From positions 1,116,001-1,180,000 of the forward strand of contig NZ_CP036289.1 in the NCBI RefSeq assembly GCF_007748115.1: a stretch of 64,000 nt of DNA, given 5' to 3'. Position 1 is the stretch's first letter, and the number at the start of each line of letters is the position of its first letter. The position numbers and the translations under genes are program-made. This stretch comes from Bremerella volcania (lineage in GTDB: Bacteria; Planctomycetota; Planctomycetia; Pirellulales; Pirellulaceae). Under the pieces are notes generated by a model. It made no database searches. It was not told the DNA's origin and saw only the letters and a program-made list of their open reading frames with translations. Below, one piece after another: positions 9,548 through 18,625 of the stretch.

Positions 9548-10105
9548 GTGATTGGTTACGAAATAACGGCCCGATGCCAAAAGCTGAATTATGCTCGGAC
9601 TTACAGCGGTTGGTTCGAGGGAGATCCAAAACTCGAGAGTAAAGCCAAAGAAGTCGCCGCGAAGGCGGTGGTTAAGCAAGTCGCCAAGCAAGGGGTCAAA
9701 CTGCTGGTCAGTGCCAGCGCGGGCAGCGTGGTGACGGTGGCCGACATCGTCTCGAAGCCGCTGCAAGGGCTCGGTTCGGCAGCGGGGCAATTGATCGCCG
9801 ACAATATCTTGAAAATCAATCGCATCCTGGCCGCCGAGGGGCTCTTGTTTAATGACATGGCCGTCAGCTTGACCGGCGACTTCGAAGGAGGCTACCGGAT
9901 CAACACCGACGAAGACCTGAAGAAGCTGCCTTACTTGTTGGCGCTGATTCCCGAGAAAGGAACGACCGATTCGTTCATGGGGGAATCGGTCCTGGAGATG
10001 ACCATGATGTCCCACATCAACTTTGCTCGATATTTGCGTCAGTTCCACTTGAAGATTGGATCGAAGCAGACGCTGTACCACCTGGAAGTCAATATCGACG
10101 TGTGA
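9548..10105 (+). CDS. Unknown 185-residue protein
   Basis: The GTG start at 9548 is preceded by GGGGGAAG at good spacing. The N-terminal 30 residues are polar. A Lys/Ala-rich helix (about 35-55) leads into a Gly/Ala/Ser/Val-rich weakly hydrophobic stretch (about 55-85) that could be an amphipathic or membrane-inserting hairpin. The remainder is mixed alpha/beta. There is no signal peptide and no family I recognise. It stands alone between proB and the convergent symporter gene. The frame is open over its full length and the codon usage resembles neighbouring genes, so I consider it real. Confidence 0.6.
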   Translation: MIGYEITARCQKLNYARTYSGWFEGDPKLESKAKEVAAKAVVKQVAKQGVKLLVSASAGSVVTVADIVSKPLQGLGSAAGQLIADNILKINRILAAEGLLFNDMAVSLTGDFEGGYRINTDEDLKKLPYLLALIPEKGTTDSFMGESVLEMTMMSHINFARYLRQFHLKIGSKQTLYHLEVNIDV

Positions 10106-10129
10106 TCGCGCTGGGGTCGTGGCGTTGTC

Positions 10130-10158
10130 AAAAAAAACGGGAGGCCGATGACCTCCCG
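10130..10158 (-). terminator. Rho-independent terminator of the symporter operon
   Basis: CGGGAGG (10138-10144) and CCTCCCG (10152-10158) form a 7-bp stem. On the minus strand the hairpin is followed by eight T residues (the A-run at 10130-10137). It lies 43 bases beyond the symporter stop codon. Confidence 0.8.
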
Positions 10159-10200
10159 ATGATGTTGGGTTTCCATTCTGTTGTCCGTCATGGCGGACGT

Positions 10201-12228
10201 CTACGAAGAACTCTTCTTCGGGAAAAACCGTTCCAAGTGTTCTTCGCTAGGTGGTTGCGTCATCAGCGATACGACGATCATCGCGACTGCCGCCGCCGGG
10301 ACCATCGTCGCCACCGGCATCATGCCGAAGACGGTGAAGTGGGGATTCAACGCCATGTCGCTCATGTAGAAGAACAAACACCACAGACTGATCGCCGTAA
10401 TCACGCAGGCATAAGCACCCGCCTTGGTGAGACGCTTCCAGTACAGAGCGGCGAAGACCAACGGGAACAAGCTTGAGAATCCGCTGAAGGTCCACACGCC
10501 CAGTGTGAACACGCGTCGCGGTTCGTACAGGCTGAGGATGTAGGTGACCGCCACGATCGCGATGATGAAGCAGCGTGCGATGATCAGAACCTGTTTGTCG
10601 GTGAAACGTTTCTTGCCGCCGTAATGGACGACGATGTCCTCGGTGAACATCGTGCCGATGCAAAGGAACTGGCTGTCGAGCGAAGACATGATCGCCGCCA
10701 GAACGCCTGCGGTGAGCAGACCGCTCAGGAACGGACCGCTCATGTTCGCCACCATGAACGGCAGCACCGCGTTGGGGTTGAAGTGGGGCGGAATCAATGC
10801 CCGCTCCGTGCCAGGCACGACTGCGGACGTCGCCCAAACGCCGACCAGCACACACGGAATCCAAACGATGGCAATGAACAGCGGGTGAGCCACCACAGGG
10901 AGCTTAAAGCTCTGGGCGTTCTTGGCCGTTAGCCAGTGCTGGAACAAGTGGGGAAACATGCCGACCGAGAGCGGAATGAACATGTACGTAATGAACACCA
11001 GCATCGACATCGCACGCGGTTCTTCAGGCGACCACTTGGTTGCCCGGTAGACGCCGGCGGTTCGCTTACGGGTCCATTTGGTTCCCAGTTCTGGCTTGTC
11101 GGGATTGATCAAGTCGTTGGGGTGACCCATGTTTTTGTTGTAGATGGGATCGGTGTAGGCGGCCAGAACGGCATCTTCGTTACGTTGATACTCGTTCAGT
11201 TCGTGACCTGTCATGACCTCCTTGTCCCACCACTGGGGTTTTTCTTTCGGCATGATGCGGTCGTCTTGCTCGATGTAGGCATCGTTTTTTTCGGCGATGG
11301 AAAGGTCGATCAAGTTGCTGGCCACGGCAAAGTTGGCTTCGGCTCGGGCTTTCCAGTTGCCGATTGGCGGGCCTTTGTAATCCGCGATCGCCTTTTCTTT
11401 TTGTTCAGGCGTCAGCAGTTCGCCGTTAGCCTTCTTGTTGGCATAGTTGTACTCGGCCAGCGACTGCCACGTGGCGAACGCTTTCTCGTATTTCTGTTCG
11501 TCCGACTCGGCGACCGATCGCATCAGCTTGGATGGGTTGCGTTTTTCGACGGCTTCGGACGCTGCTTGGACGCCTCCCAGGTTATCGGAAATGACCCAGA
11601 AGGTGATGATCCCCAAGATCATGAACACGATCGTCTGAAAGGCATTTGCCCACGCCGTACCACGCATGCCGCCGAAGAACACGTAGATCAGCACGACGAT
11701 CGAAATGACCAGGCTGCCCAGCCAATTCGGAACGCCGTAGTCGTATTCGGCAAACATGTTCGTGAAAGCACCTTCGCTCACCGCGCTCACCACGGTTCCC
11801 GAGGCCATCACGCCAATCAGCAGGTAAGGAATGACCAGCCCGACCAGGATCGGGAACAGCAAGATGCCGATCTTGTCGCTTTGCAGGCGGTCGCGGAAGA
11901 ACTGGATTTGCGTCGTGTAGCCATACTTCTTGCCCAGCGACCACAGCTTGATCCCCAGGACGAAGAAGCAGAGCGAGTGGATGATTCCGCTAGAGGACGC
12001 CAGCAAACCATACACGCCGACCCCTTCGGCATAGGCTTCGCCGGTCGAACCGACCAGCGCGAACGCGGTCATCGTGGTGCCGAACAGGCTCATCAAAAGC
12101 AAGAACGGACCAATCGAATGGCTGGCCAACATGTAGTCTTTGCTGGAGCCGCGAAACAGCATGCTGGCGAAGATGCCCAAGGCCAACAGCAAGACGAGAT
12201 AAACGCAGATGACAATCAACGGTACCAT
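10201..12228 (-). CDS. Sodium:solute symporter family permease with large soluble insert
   Basis: A 675-residue SSS-family permease (sodium-coupled uptake, LeuT fold). Membrane helices are regular at residues 1-225 and again from about 415 to the end. Between them lies a hydrophilic insert of about 185 residues, rich in Glu, Lys, Asn and Trp, which ordinary SSS proteins of 480-550 residues lack. The start ATG overlaps the stop of the upstream small membrane protein (TAATG), so the two are probably translationally coupled. This resembles the known pairing of a DUF3311/DUF997-type small subunit with a PanF-like permease. The substrate cannot be read from the sequence. Confidence 0.85.
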   Translation of the reverse strand: MVPLIVICVYLVLLLALGIFASMLFRGSSKDYMLASHSIGPFLLLMSLFGTTMTAFALVGSTGEAYAEGVGVYGLLASSSGIIHSLCFFVLGIKLWSLGKKYGYTTQIQFFRDRLQSDKIGILLFPILVGLVIPYLLIGVMASGTVVSAVSEGAFTNMFAEYDYGVPNWLGSLVISIVVLIYVFFGGMRGTAWANAFQTIVFMILGIITFWVISDNLGGVQAASEAVEKRNPSKLMRSVAESDEQKYEKAFATWQSLAEYNYANKKANGELLTPEQKEKAIADYKGPPIGNWKARAEANFAVASNLIDLSIAEKNDAYIEQDDRIMPKEKPQWWDKEVMTGHELNEYQRNEDAVLAAYTDPIYNKNMGHPNDLINPDKPELGTKWTRKRTAGVYRATKWSPEEPRAMSMLVFITYMFIPLSVGMFPHLFQHWLTAKNAQSFKLPVVAHPLFIAIVWIPCVLVGVWATSAVVPGTERALIPPHFNPNAVLPFMVANMSGPFLSGLLTAGVLAAIMSSLDSQFLCIGTMFTEDIVVHYGGKKRFTDKQVLIIARCFIIAIVAVTYILSLYEPRRVFTLGVWTFSGFSSLFPLVFAALYWKRLTKAGAYACVITAISLWCLFFYMSDMALNPHFTVFGMMPVATMVPAAAVAMIVVSLMTQPPSEEHLERFFPKKSSS

Positions 12229-12452
12229 TATTCGCCCCCTTCCGATTCTTGCTGGGCTTCTTCAATCAGATCGGACGGCCAGGCAAAGATGGTGGCGAGA
12301 AACCACACGAGGCCTGCTCCGACCGAGATACCAGCTTGCCACAGGAGCGTGATCGGCATGAAGCCACCAACCAAGGTACGATCGTCCCAGTACCAAAGAT
12401 CTTGATGGAGGATGATGAGGGCTACGACCAGTAGCCATACCACGTATCTCAT
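12228..12452 (-). CDS. DUF3311-like small membrane protein, symporter partner
   Basis: A 74-residue protein starting MRYVVWLLVVALI, with two hydrophobic segments and a Trp/Asp-rich loop (HQDLWYWDD) between them. This is the usual form of DUF3311-type proteins encoded just before SSS permeases. An earlier in-frame start at 12518 is possible, but AAGG about 10 bases upstream of 12452 favours the shorter form. Its stop overlaps the permease start by one base. Confidence 0.72.
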   Translation of the reverse strand: MRYVVWLLVVALIILHQDLWYWDDRTLVGGFMPITLLWQAGISVGAGLVWFLATIFAWPSDLIEEAQQESEGGE

Positions 12453-12715
12453 GGGTATGCGGCCTTCATGGTGGAGTGGGGCGGGCAAAACACGTTGAGA
12501 AGACAGTTGGTTAAACAACTATCGGCACATTCTAAACGCCCCCGCAGCGCGATGCCAGACCGAGTTGGTCACTTTTCCTCGGAGTTCAGGCGGTTGGGGA
12601 AGATCGTTTTGCATTGGAGATTTACCGGGAAGGCTGGTAGACTGAAATGCGTCATCCGGCCCGATTCCCGCCCTGGGATGACGCTTCCTGCCACCTTCTC
12701 GCGTGAGATTTCTTC

Positions 12716-14107
12716 ATGACCCATTCCCTCTCTCGTCGTCAGATTCTTGCCGCTTCGGTCTCCAGTGTTCTTCTGCCAGCCGCTTTGCAAGGTGCCGATT
12801 CGGCCAGCGATTCGCCCAACCAGCTAACCGAGCCCCAACGAACCATTCCCGTAGCCGATACAACCGACGTATTGGTATGCGGCGGTGGACCGGCAGGCAT
12901 TGCCACGGCAATTAGTGCCGCACGAACTGGGGCCTCGGTGCGAATTCTGGAAGCTCACGGCTGCTTAGGGGGCGTTTGGACCAGCGGCATGCTCTCGTAT
13001 GTGATGGATGCCGAAAAGCCGGGGCTCAATGCCGAGCTACCTCGTCGACTCGAGCAGATGGACGCCGTTCGTCACAGCGGTCCGAAGAATTACATCTACG
13101 ACGTCGAAAGCATGAAGGTCCTATTGGAAGAGCTGTGTGACGAGAACGACATCAAAGTGCAGTACCACACGCGGATCGTGGCCGTCGAGAAAGATGCCGC
13201 CAACCGCGTGCGTGGCGTGATCACAGAATCGAAGTCGGGACGCCAGGCCTGGCGAGCCAACACGGTGGTCGATACGACCGGCGATGGGGACGTGGGGGCA
13301 TTGGCCGGCTGCAAGTGGGAGTTTGGCCGCGAAGAGGATTGCCCCTGTCAGCCAATGTCGTTGATGGGAATCATCACGGCGAGCCCGGAAGCGCTTCAGC
13401 AGTTCGATCGGTTGAAGGGTGGCCAGACGAAGGACGAATTTCGAGCATTCATTCAGACGGCAGGTATCGATCCGTCGTACGCCAAGCCAACGCTCTGGTA
13501 CATGGGTGGCAGTGTTGCCGCGGTGATGATGAATCACGAGTACGGCGTGCGTCCGTTCGACGCGGGGGCCGTGACCGAGGCGACCATTCGTGCCCGCCGC
13601 GAGTTGTACGACATTTGCCGCGGATTGAAGGGGCTAGGCGGAGCTTGGAGTGACTGCCGCCTGGTGACGACGGCCGAGCAAATCGGCGTTCGCGACGGAC
13701 GACGCATCAAGGGACGCTATTTCGTCACCGTGGATGACGTCCGCGAAGGGGCCCGGCATGAAGACGCCATCTGTCGCAGCGAGTTCAGCGTCGACATCCA
13801 CGCGGCGACGCGAGAGGAAAACAAGAAGGCAGCCTACAGCGGCCAAGGCGTTAAGGCCAAGCCGTTCGACATTCCGCTACGGGCGCTGATCGCGTCTGAT
13901 GTGGACGGTCTGATGATGGCAGGCCGCTGCATCAGCGGCGATTTCTTCGCCCATGCCAGCTACCGCGTGACTGGCAATGCCGTGGCAATGGGCGAGGCGG
14001 CCGGGGTGACTTCGGCGCTGGCGGCGAAAGAAGGCTGCTTGCCGCAGGACGTCGCTTGGAAACCTATTTCCAAGCAGTTGGCGGAATTGCGTAAGCCGGT
14101 GGCTTAA
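12716..14107 (+). CDS. Tat-exported FAD-dependent oxidoreductase
   Basis: The 463-residue protein begins with a twin-arginine-type signal (SRRQILAA, then a hydrophobic core and an Ala-rich cleavage region near residue 26). The FAD-binding Rossmann motif GGGPAGIATAISAARTG follows. The body fits the FAD_oxidored family (PF12831), which is abundant in planctomycetes. The substrate is unknown. Near the C terminus, MMAGRCISGDFFAHASYRVTGN is a second conserved FAD-contact region of this family. Its stop codon overlaps that of the converging gene at 14104-14649. Confidence 0.85.
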   Translation: MTHSLSRRQILAASVSSVLLPAALQGADSASDSPNQLTEPQRTIPVADTTDVLVCGGGPAGIATAISAARTGASVRILEAHGCLGGVWTSGMLSYVMDAEKPGLNAELPRRLEQMDAVRHSGPKNYIYDVESMKVLLEELCDENDIKVQYHTRIVAVEKDAANRVRGVITESKSGRQAWRANTVVDTTGDGDVGALAGCKWEFGREEDCPCQPMSLMGIITASPEALQQFDRLKGGQTKDEFRAFIQTAGIDPSYAKPTLWYMGGSVAAVMMNHEYGVRPFDAGAVTEATIRARRELYDICRGLKGLGGAWSDCRLVTTAEQIGVRDGRRIKGRYFVTVDDVREGARHEDAICRSEFSVDIHAATREENKKAAYSGQGVKAKPFDIPLRALIASDVDGLMMAGRCISGDFFAHASYRVTGNAVAMGEAAGVTSALAAKEGCLPQDVAWKPISKQLAELRKPVA

Positions 14108-14649
14108 TCGCGGGTTACGATTTCCAGCAGTTCGACGGCAGGTTCGCCATTGCAATAGATGAGAGCCGTACGTCCGTAGACCGTTTCGTTCGGCTCAAGT
14201 CCCATCAGCTCGCGAAGTTCGCGGGCCGGTTGAATGTGCCACAAGCACGTCAGTTGAACTTCCCGCAGAACGTTGTGCTCGATGAGGACTCTGCCCAGCG
14301 GAATGCGTTCGCTTTTGATTTCGTTGGCCGGCTCTTCGTCCAGGAAGTCGCAATTCAAACGGACGATTCCGTACTGCACGACCTTCCCGTCACTTTGCCG
14401 AGTCAACAGGATCTTACGCGAGTAATACTGCCCTTCGGTTCGCTTCTGGAGAACCTTCACGTCAACGCTACAGCCGTGGAACTTCTCGACGGTAACGGTC
14501 ATGTGCTCGTTGTGGGCGAGCAGTTGATGGAACGGCGCTGGAGTTTGCTGGGCCGAGACTTCTTCGAACTGTCCCAGTTCCTCGGGCTTGTCGTAAAAGA
14601 GGGCGATCAGCTGGCTAAGCTCAGGCATCGTATGGCGAGACGGTTTCAC
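14104..14649 (-). CDS. Chorismate-lyase/UTRA-fold-like protein
   Basis: A 181-residue soluble protein starting at the GTG at 14649, with AAGGA seven bases upstream. The C-terminal half has the order seen in chorismate lyase (UbiC) and UTRA domains: IPLGRVLIE, then a YGRTALIYCNGEPAVELLEIV stretch in which the Arg and the terminal Glu would line the ligand pocket. UbiC releases 4-hydroxybenzoate from chorismate for prenylation. The gene lies directly downstream of a polyprenyl synthase, which fits prenylated-aromatic chemistry. This is a fold-level guess by eye; catalytic identity is not shown. Confidence 0.45.
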   Translation of the reverse strand: MKPSRHTMPELSQLIALFYDKPEELGQFEEVSAQQTPAPFHQLLAHNEHMTVTVEKFHGCSVDVKVLQKRTEGQYYSRKILLTRQSDGKVVQYGIVRLNCDFLDEEPANEIKSERIPLGRVLIEHNVLREVQLTCLWHIQPARELRELMGLEPNETVYGRTALIYCNGEPAVELLEIVTRD

Positions 14650-14715
14650 GTCGGTTCCTTTTGCTGCAAAGGGAAACGAAACTTGAGTTGGCCAACGGGA
14701 TCGATCAGGGTGGGG

Positions 14716-16563
14716 CTATGAGGTGGGCGCGGCCAAGGGGAATTCGAGTTGGGTGGTTGGGATGACGATCGTCGGTTTGTGTTCTTCCGTCGTTTCCAAA
14801 ATCGAATCGACTAGATAATACAACAATCGTCGGAAGGGTTCAGGGTCGATTTCATCAGCGATTTCTTCCGCTTTTGCTCGATATTTTTCGACCAGCTGCT
14901 GTGCGTCGTCGAAAACGCCTCCTTCGAGGTAAAGGCTTCGTACGCGCTGAATCTTCGCTGCGGCGGTCAAATCGGGATCATTCGCAATTCGGATGAGTTC
15001 GTTCTTGCGATCTTCCTTCAGGTTTTGCAAGGCCAGCGCCCACAGCACCGTCGGACGACCGCCGATGATGTCGTTTCCGGCGGAAAGTTTGTTATCCGAA
15101 TCGCCGAGCCAGTCCTTCAGGTCGTTCAAGATCTGGAAAGCGACGCCGACATGCCGGGCAAACTTTCGCATTTGGTCGCGATAGTCTTCCCTCGTTTTGG
15201 CCAAGGCAATCCCGCAGTGCAGGGCAGCCTCGAACGCTGGGGAGGTTTTCAACGCGTAAATTTTCAACGCGTCGATCGGAGTCAACTCTTTGCTGGCCGA
15301 ATCGCGCCACATCAACTCGGCCCCTTGACCTTCCGACAGACGCATGTGGGCTTCGGCCAATTGATCGAGAATCTTGGCGACCACTTCAGCACCAAGCGTC
15401 TTTACCTCGCGGCTGACCAATCGGTAGCCGAGCCCGATCATGTAGTCGCCCAGGTTGATCCCGGTCGAAATGCCGAACTGACGATGGACGGTCGGTTCGC
15501 CGTAGCGGAACTCGTCGTCGTCTTCAATGTCGTCGTGCACGAGTGACGCTTTATGGAACGTTTCAATGGCGAGCGCACTTCGCTTGACCGCGTCGTTATA
15601 GCCGGCCACGTGGGCGGCACCATCGGGGAGCGTTCCCTGGCCACCGGTGAGTGAATCGTAAACGGCGAGCGTCGTGAACGGACGCGAGTACTTTCCGCCA
15701 CGGCCGATGAAGTCGATGGCCAGACGTTCGGTTGCCGCGATGGGATCGAGGTTGGGTAGATCGCGCAGCTCGGCGCTGAGTGTCTCGGCCGTTTGTCGCT
15801 GCGGGGCGATCAGGCGGGTCAGCTCTTGGCGATCGAACATCTCCTGAGCGGCACGCATCAGGTGGACGTAGGTTGCGGTCTTCTGCTGCGGTTCGCGATG
15901 AGGAAGGTGGATCATGTCGAAGACCCACTGTTCGTCGACCGACGTGTTTCGGCAGTCGCTCGAATGCAGCGGCACGGCCATGCAAGGAATGCCGGCGAGC
16001 AGGATCTTATCGAACGCCTTTTCCAGTACGTTCAAGCAGGCAACGCCCACGACCGCATCGACGTATCCGCTCACCAGAATCTTCATCACGATCGGCGACC
16101 CCTCAGCGACCAGGACCCGGTAGCCGAGTTCTTCGGCTTGGGTGCGATAGTCGGCGATGCTGCATGCTCCGCAGGTTTTGCAGTCGAGGCCGAACTGATC
16201 GTAGTCGGCCGGGCAGCCTTCAGCATGCTTCAGGCAGTGCGGCAACAGGAAGAGGCGTCGCTCGGGTGGAATGGCCGAGACCTGATCGCGCCAAAAAGCG
16301 GAGGTCATCATCACCAGGGTCCAGCCGACGTACGCCTCAGGCAGGTTCATGTCGTCGAGTAGAGCACGGGTGATTTTCTCCATTTCGTCTTTGGAGAGAG
16401 GACGCGACTTGTCGAGCTTCTCGCAGATCTGATAACAACGATCCCGAATCTCTTCGCGCAGGGCCAAGCGATCAGGGACTTGCTTCAGGTGGGCAGTCTT
16501 GCGGCGGCGGGAAACCCGCTTCTTGGCACCACCGTTCGATTCAGGCTGGGAGGGGGAAGGCAT
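14716..16563 (-). CDS. DUF116 / polyprenyl diphosphate synthase fusion
   Basis: About 615 residues in two parts. Residues 100-220 match DUF116 (PF01976): HC, GCPADYDQFGLDC, TCGAC and later single cysteines give eight Cys in the pattern of a metal or Fe-S site. From about 285 onwards is a trans-polyprenyl synthase: GGKYSRP, the first Asp-rich motif LVHDDIEDDDEFR, and a second region reading LNDLKDWLGD. The product would be an isoprenoid chain such as farnesyl or geranylgeranyl diphosphate. The second motif lacks the full DDxxD. The start is the ATG at 16563, 12 bases after the cyclase stop, so the two genes are probably one transcript. Confidence 0.85.
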   Translation of the reverse strand: MPSPSQPESNGGAKKRVSRRRKTAHLKQVPDRLALREEIRDRCYQICEKLDKSRPLSKDEMEKITRALLDDMNLPEAYVGWTLVMMTSAFWRDQVSAIPPERRLFLLPHCLKHAEGCPADYDQFGLDCKTCGACSIADYRTQAEELGYRVLVAEGSPIVMKILVSGYVDAVVGVACLNVLEKAFDKILLAGIPCMAVPLHSSDCRNTSVDEQWVFDMIHLPHREPQQKTATYVHLMRAAQEMFDRQELTRLIAPQRQTAETLSAELRDLPNLDPIAATERLAIDFIGRGGKYSRPFTTLAVYDSLTGGQGTLPDGAAHVAGYNDAVKRSALAIETFHKASLVHDDIEDDDEFRYGEPTVHRQFGISTGINLGDYMIGLGYRLVSREVKTLGAEVVAKILDQLAEAHMRLSEGQGAELMWRDSASKELTPIDALKIYALKTSPAFEAALHCGIALAKTREDYRDQMRKFARHVGVAFQILNDLKDWLGDSDNKLSAGNDIIGGRPTVLWALALQNLKEDRKNELIRIANDPDLTAAAKIQRVRSLYLEGGVFDDAQQLVEKYRAKAEEIADEIDPEPFRRLLYYLVDSILETTEEHKPTIVIPTTQLEFPLAAPTS

Positions 16564-16575
16564 AGGCAAGGTTGC

Positions 16576-18462
16576 TTAACTCGATTCTCTCGTTCCACTT
16601 CCGCTAAAGGCATCGCCGCGCTCATTGGCTTGTAGCGCCCGGCACACATGGGCCAGCGCACTGACCGTCATGATCCGCGGGTAGAGCTTTTCATAATACC
16701 ACAGCTTAGAGAAGTAAAAACCGATTGGCGAACATTCGATATGAGAATTTTCTTCGACCCGGCGGCATAACCAATCGATGGCTTTGTCCAGGCCTGGGTA
16801 GTTTTCTATGCCCTTATTGTCGCAGAGTAACCCCTCAATGGCCAGCGAAGTCTCCTCGACGCTGCTTTCATATCGTCCATTGGTGGCATCTTTCACGGCC
16901 TGACCGCCGCCGAAACCGCCGTCTTCATTCTGTTGATTCGCAAGCCAGGCGAGGGCTCTTGCGGGATACTTGGCGGGCTCGAAATCGGTGAAACCGAGTT
17001 CTTCTGGAGCGACTTCCCCAGAGGTGGGAAAGTAGACATCCCGGTAATAGTTCAAGACCTTTACGGTTCCATAGATTGGATTGTCTTCCTCGGGGCGATC
17101 TTGATTGCCAAACCAAAGGGGTAACCAGTGGTCGTTTTGCTGTTGGCTCAGAAAATAGAGCGGCCCGTAGCGGACGTTTCCCCGTTCCCACAATTCGCAG
17201 GAAAACCAGGCAAATAATCCTCGCAATGCGTGCGCCGTTATGTCGCATCCACTCCGATCAAAGGGTTGAGTTCCCCAGCCTCGACAGAACGTTGGCCAGC
17301 CATAATCTCGGTTCTGCAGGTCGACTAACCAGGTGCAACCGTTATCGGCCGCGGTTCGGATTCGCTCTTGTGTGGCCTGGTCGAAGTTGCCGCGATCGTA
17401 GAAGTATCGCAAGGCCAAAAGTGCCCCCGGCGTATCGTCTGCATCCGGCACACTACCACTTAAGTCCGTCCATCCCCAACCGCCAGGGGCTGCTCCGGTA
17501 AAGGGATGAATCTCCTTGGTTTGACAGTCCAACAGCCACTCCAGGCATTCCGGCGTGAGGTGCGAGTTGTCGTCTTCAAGCACCGAAAGCGCATTGATCG
17601 AAAGCGTGGTGACCCACGTTGCCAGGTTGGTATCGATGGGCCAGCTGCCGTCCGAGCGAACGCTCTCGCGGATGAACCGCAGGCCGTTCTGGGCGACCTG
17701 ACTGTTGGCCCTGCCGGTCGACGCCAGGCTCATTACGACAAAGCTTGTCAAAGGGATCGCTTCCAGGTAGCCGCCACTTTCCGGCTGCATCTTCGTGAGG
17801 ACATTGGCCGCGGAATTGAAGGTGGCACCGCGGATCATTCGCATGACCGGGTTCCATGGTTTGTCGTGGTAGTACTTCGCCTGGCCAATCGCGACAAGTG
17901 CCGGGATCGCATAGCTGACGACCGGCAGTTGAATGAACTTGTAAAACGACTGCGGCAGGACAGCTGCCTCGAAGGGAAGGGGAGCGACCTCTTTCCAAGA
18001 GACTAGTCCGGCGAGCGCGTAGTTCGTGAGGATCGGAACCGCAAACGTTTTGTCCTTGCCGTAACGAGCACGCAGTCCGTCGATTCCCCCTTTCTTTTTG
18101 ATGTAGTCATTTGCCGCCGACAGGACACTTGGGTTTTTCTCGGCATCGCCCGTGAGTGTCAAAGCCGCGACGGCTAGCATGGTGGTTGCGATGTTGGAGT
18201 AACTCAGTTCGGTATCGCCCCACCCACCGTCGGCGTTTTGATGATCGAGCAGATACTGGACACCCCCACGTATGAGCGACATATCGGCATCGCTGGATTG
18301 TGAGCCATTTCGCAAAGACAGTTGCAAAGCGCTGACGGCGGTGGCGGTCGATAAGGCCGACGTGGAAAGCTCGCCGATCCAGTGCCCGGATGGGTCTCGC
18401 TCGTTGAGGAGATCTTGTTTGGCGATTTCGTAACAGAAGCGAACTCGGGCAGGGTCGATCAT
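16576..18462 (-). CDS. Squalene-hopene-cyclase-like terpene cyclase (second copy)
   Basis: A 628-residue class II terpene cyclase homologue, close in length to bacterial SHC. The protonating motif is present as PDADDTPG (Asp near residues 340-343), and several QW repeats are visible (QNADGGWGD, QNRDYGWP, QNEDGGFGGG). It differs clearly from the other cyclase at 38276-40387. The start is the ATG at 18462, since the in-frame extension to 18525 reads as non-homologous sequence. It lies 12 bases upstream of the prenyl synthase fusion and is divergent from a radical SAM gene. It may cyclise squalene or another polyprenyl substrate; the product cannot be predicted. Confidence 0.82.
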   Translation of the reverse strand: MIDPARVRFCYEIAKQDLLNERDPSGHWIGELSTSALSTATAVSALQLSLRNGSQSSDADMSLIRGGVQYLLDHQNADGGWGDTELSYSNIATTMLAVAALTLTGDAEKNPSVLSAANDYIKKKGGIDGLRARYGKDKTFAVPILTNYALAGLVSWKEVAPLPFEAAVLPQSFYKFIQLPVVSYAIPALVAIGQAKYYHDKPWNPVMRMIRGATFNSAANVLTKMQPESGGYLEAIPLTSFVVMSLASTGRANSQVAQNGLRFIRESVRSDGSWPIDTNLATWVTTLSINALSVLEDDNSHLTPECLEWLLDCQTKEIHPFTGAAPGGWGWTDLSGSVPDADDTPGALLALRYFYDRGNFDQATQERIRTAADNGCTWLVDLQNRDYGWPTFCRGWGTQPFDRSGCDITAHALRGLFAWFSCELWERGNVRYGPLYFLSQQQNDHWLPLWFGNQDRPEEDNPIYGTVKVLNYYRDVYFPTSGEVAPEELGFTDFEPAKYPARALAWLANQQNEDGGFGGGQAVKDATNGRYESSVEETSLAIEGLLCDNKGIENYPGLDKAIDWLCRRVEENSHIECSPIGFYFSKLWYYEKLYPRIMTVSALAHVCRALQANERGDAFSGSGTRESS

Positions 18463-18625
18463 GCAGGCACAAACAGGCAGATGGGCAAGCGGACAAAGGT
18501 CCTTGCATCGTAAATGGCTTGGCAAAACGTGTCCATCGTCGGCGTGGTTTCCACTGACTTTTGCCGCCTATTGGGTTAGAATAAGTGGCTGCACGTCTCC
18601 CCCTCGATCCCTCCAAGGTATCTGC

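Noticed and set aside
10936-12405. A 489-codon rightward open frame
   Set aside because: It is antisense to the clear symporter gene, His/Gln/Arg-rich and without a family match; an artefact of GC-biased codons.
18461-18625. Extended N terminus for the radical SAM protein
   Set aside because: The 55 extra residues overlap the divergent cyclase gene and are not protein-like; the ATG at 18626 has a ribosome site.
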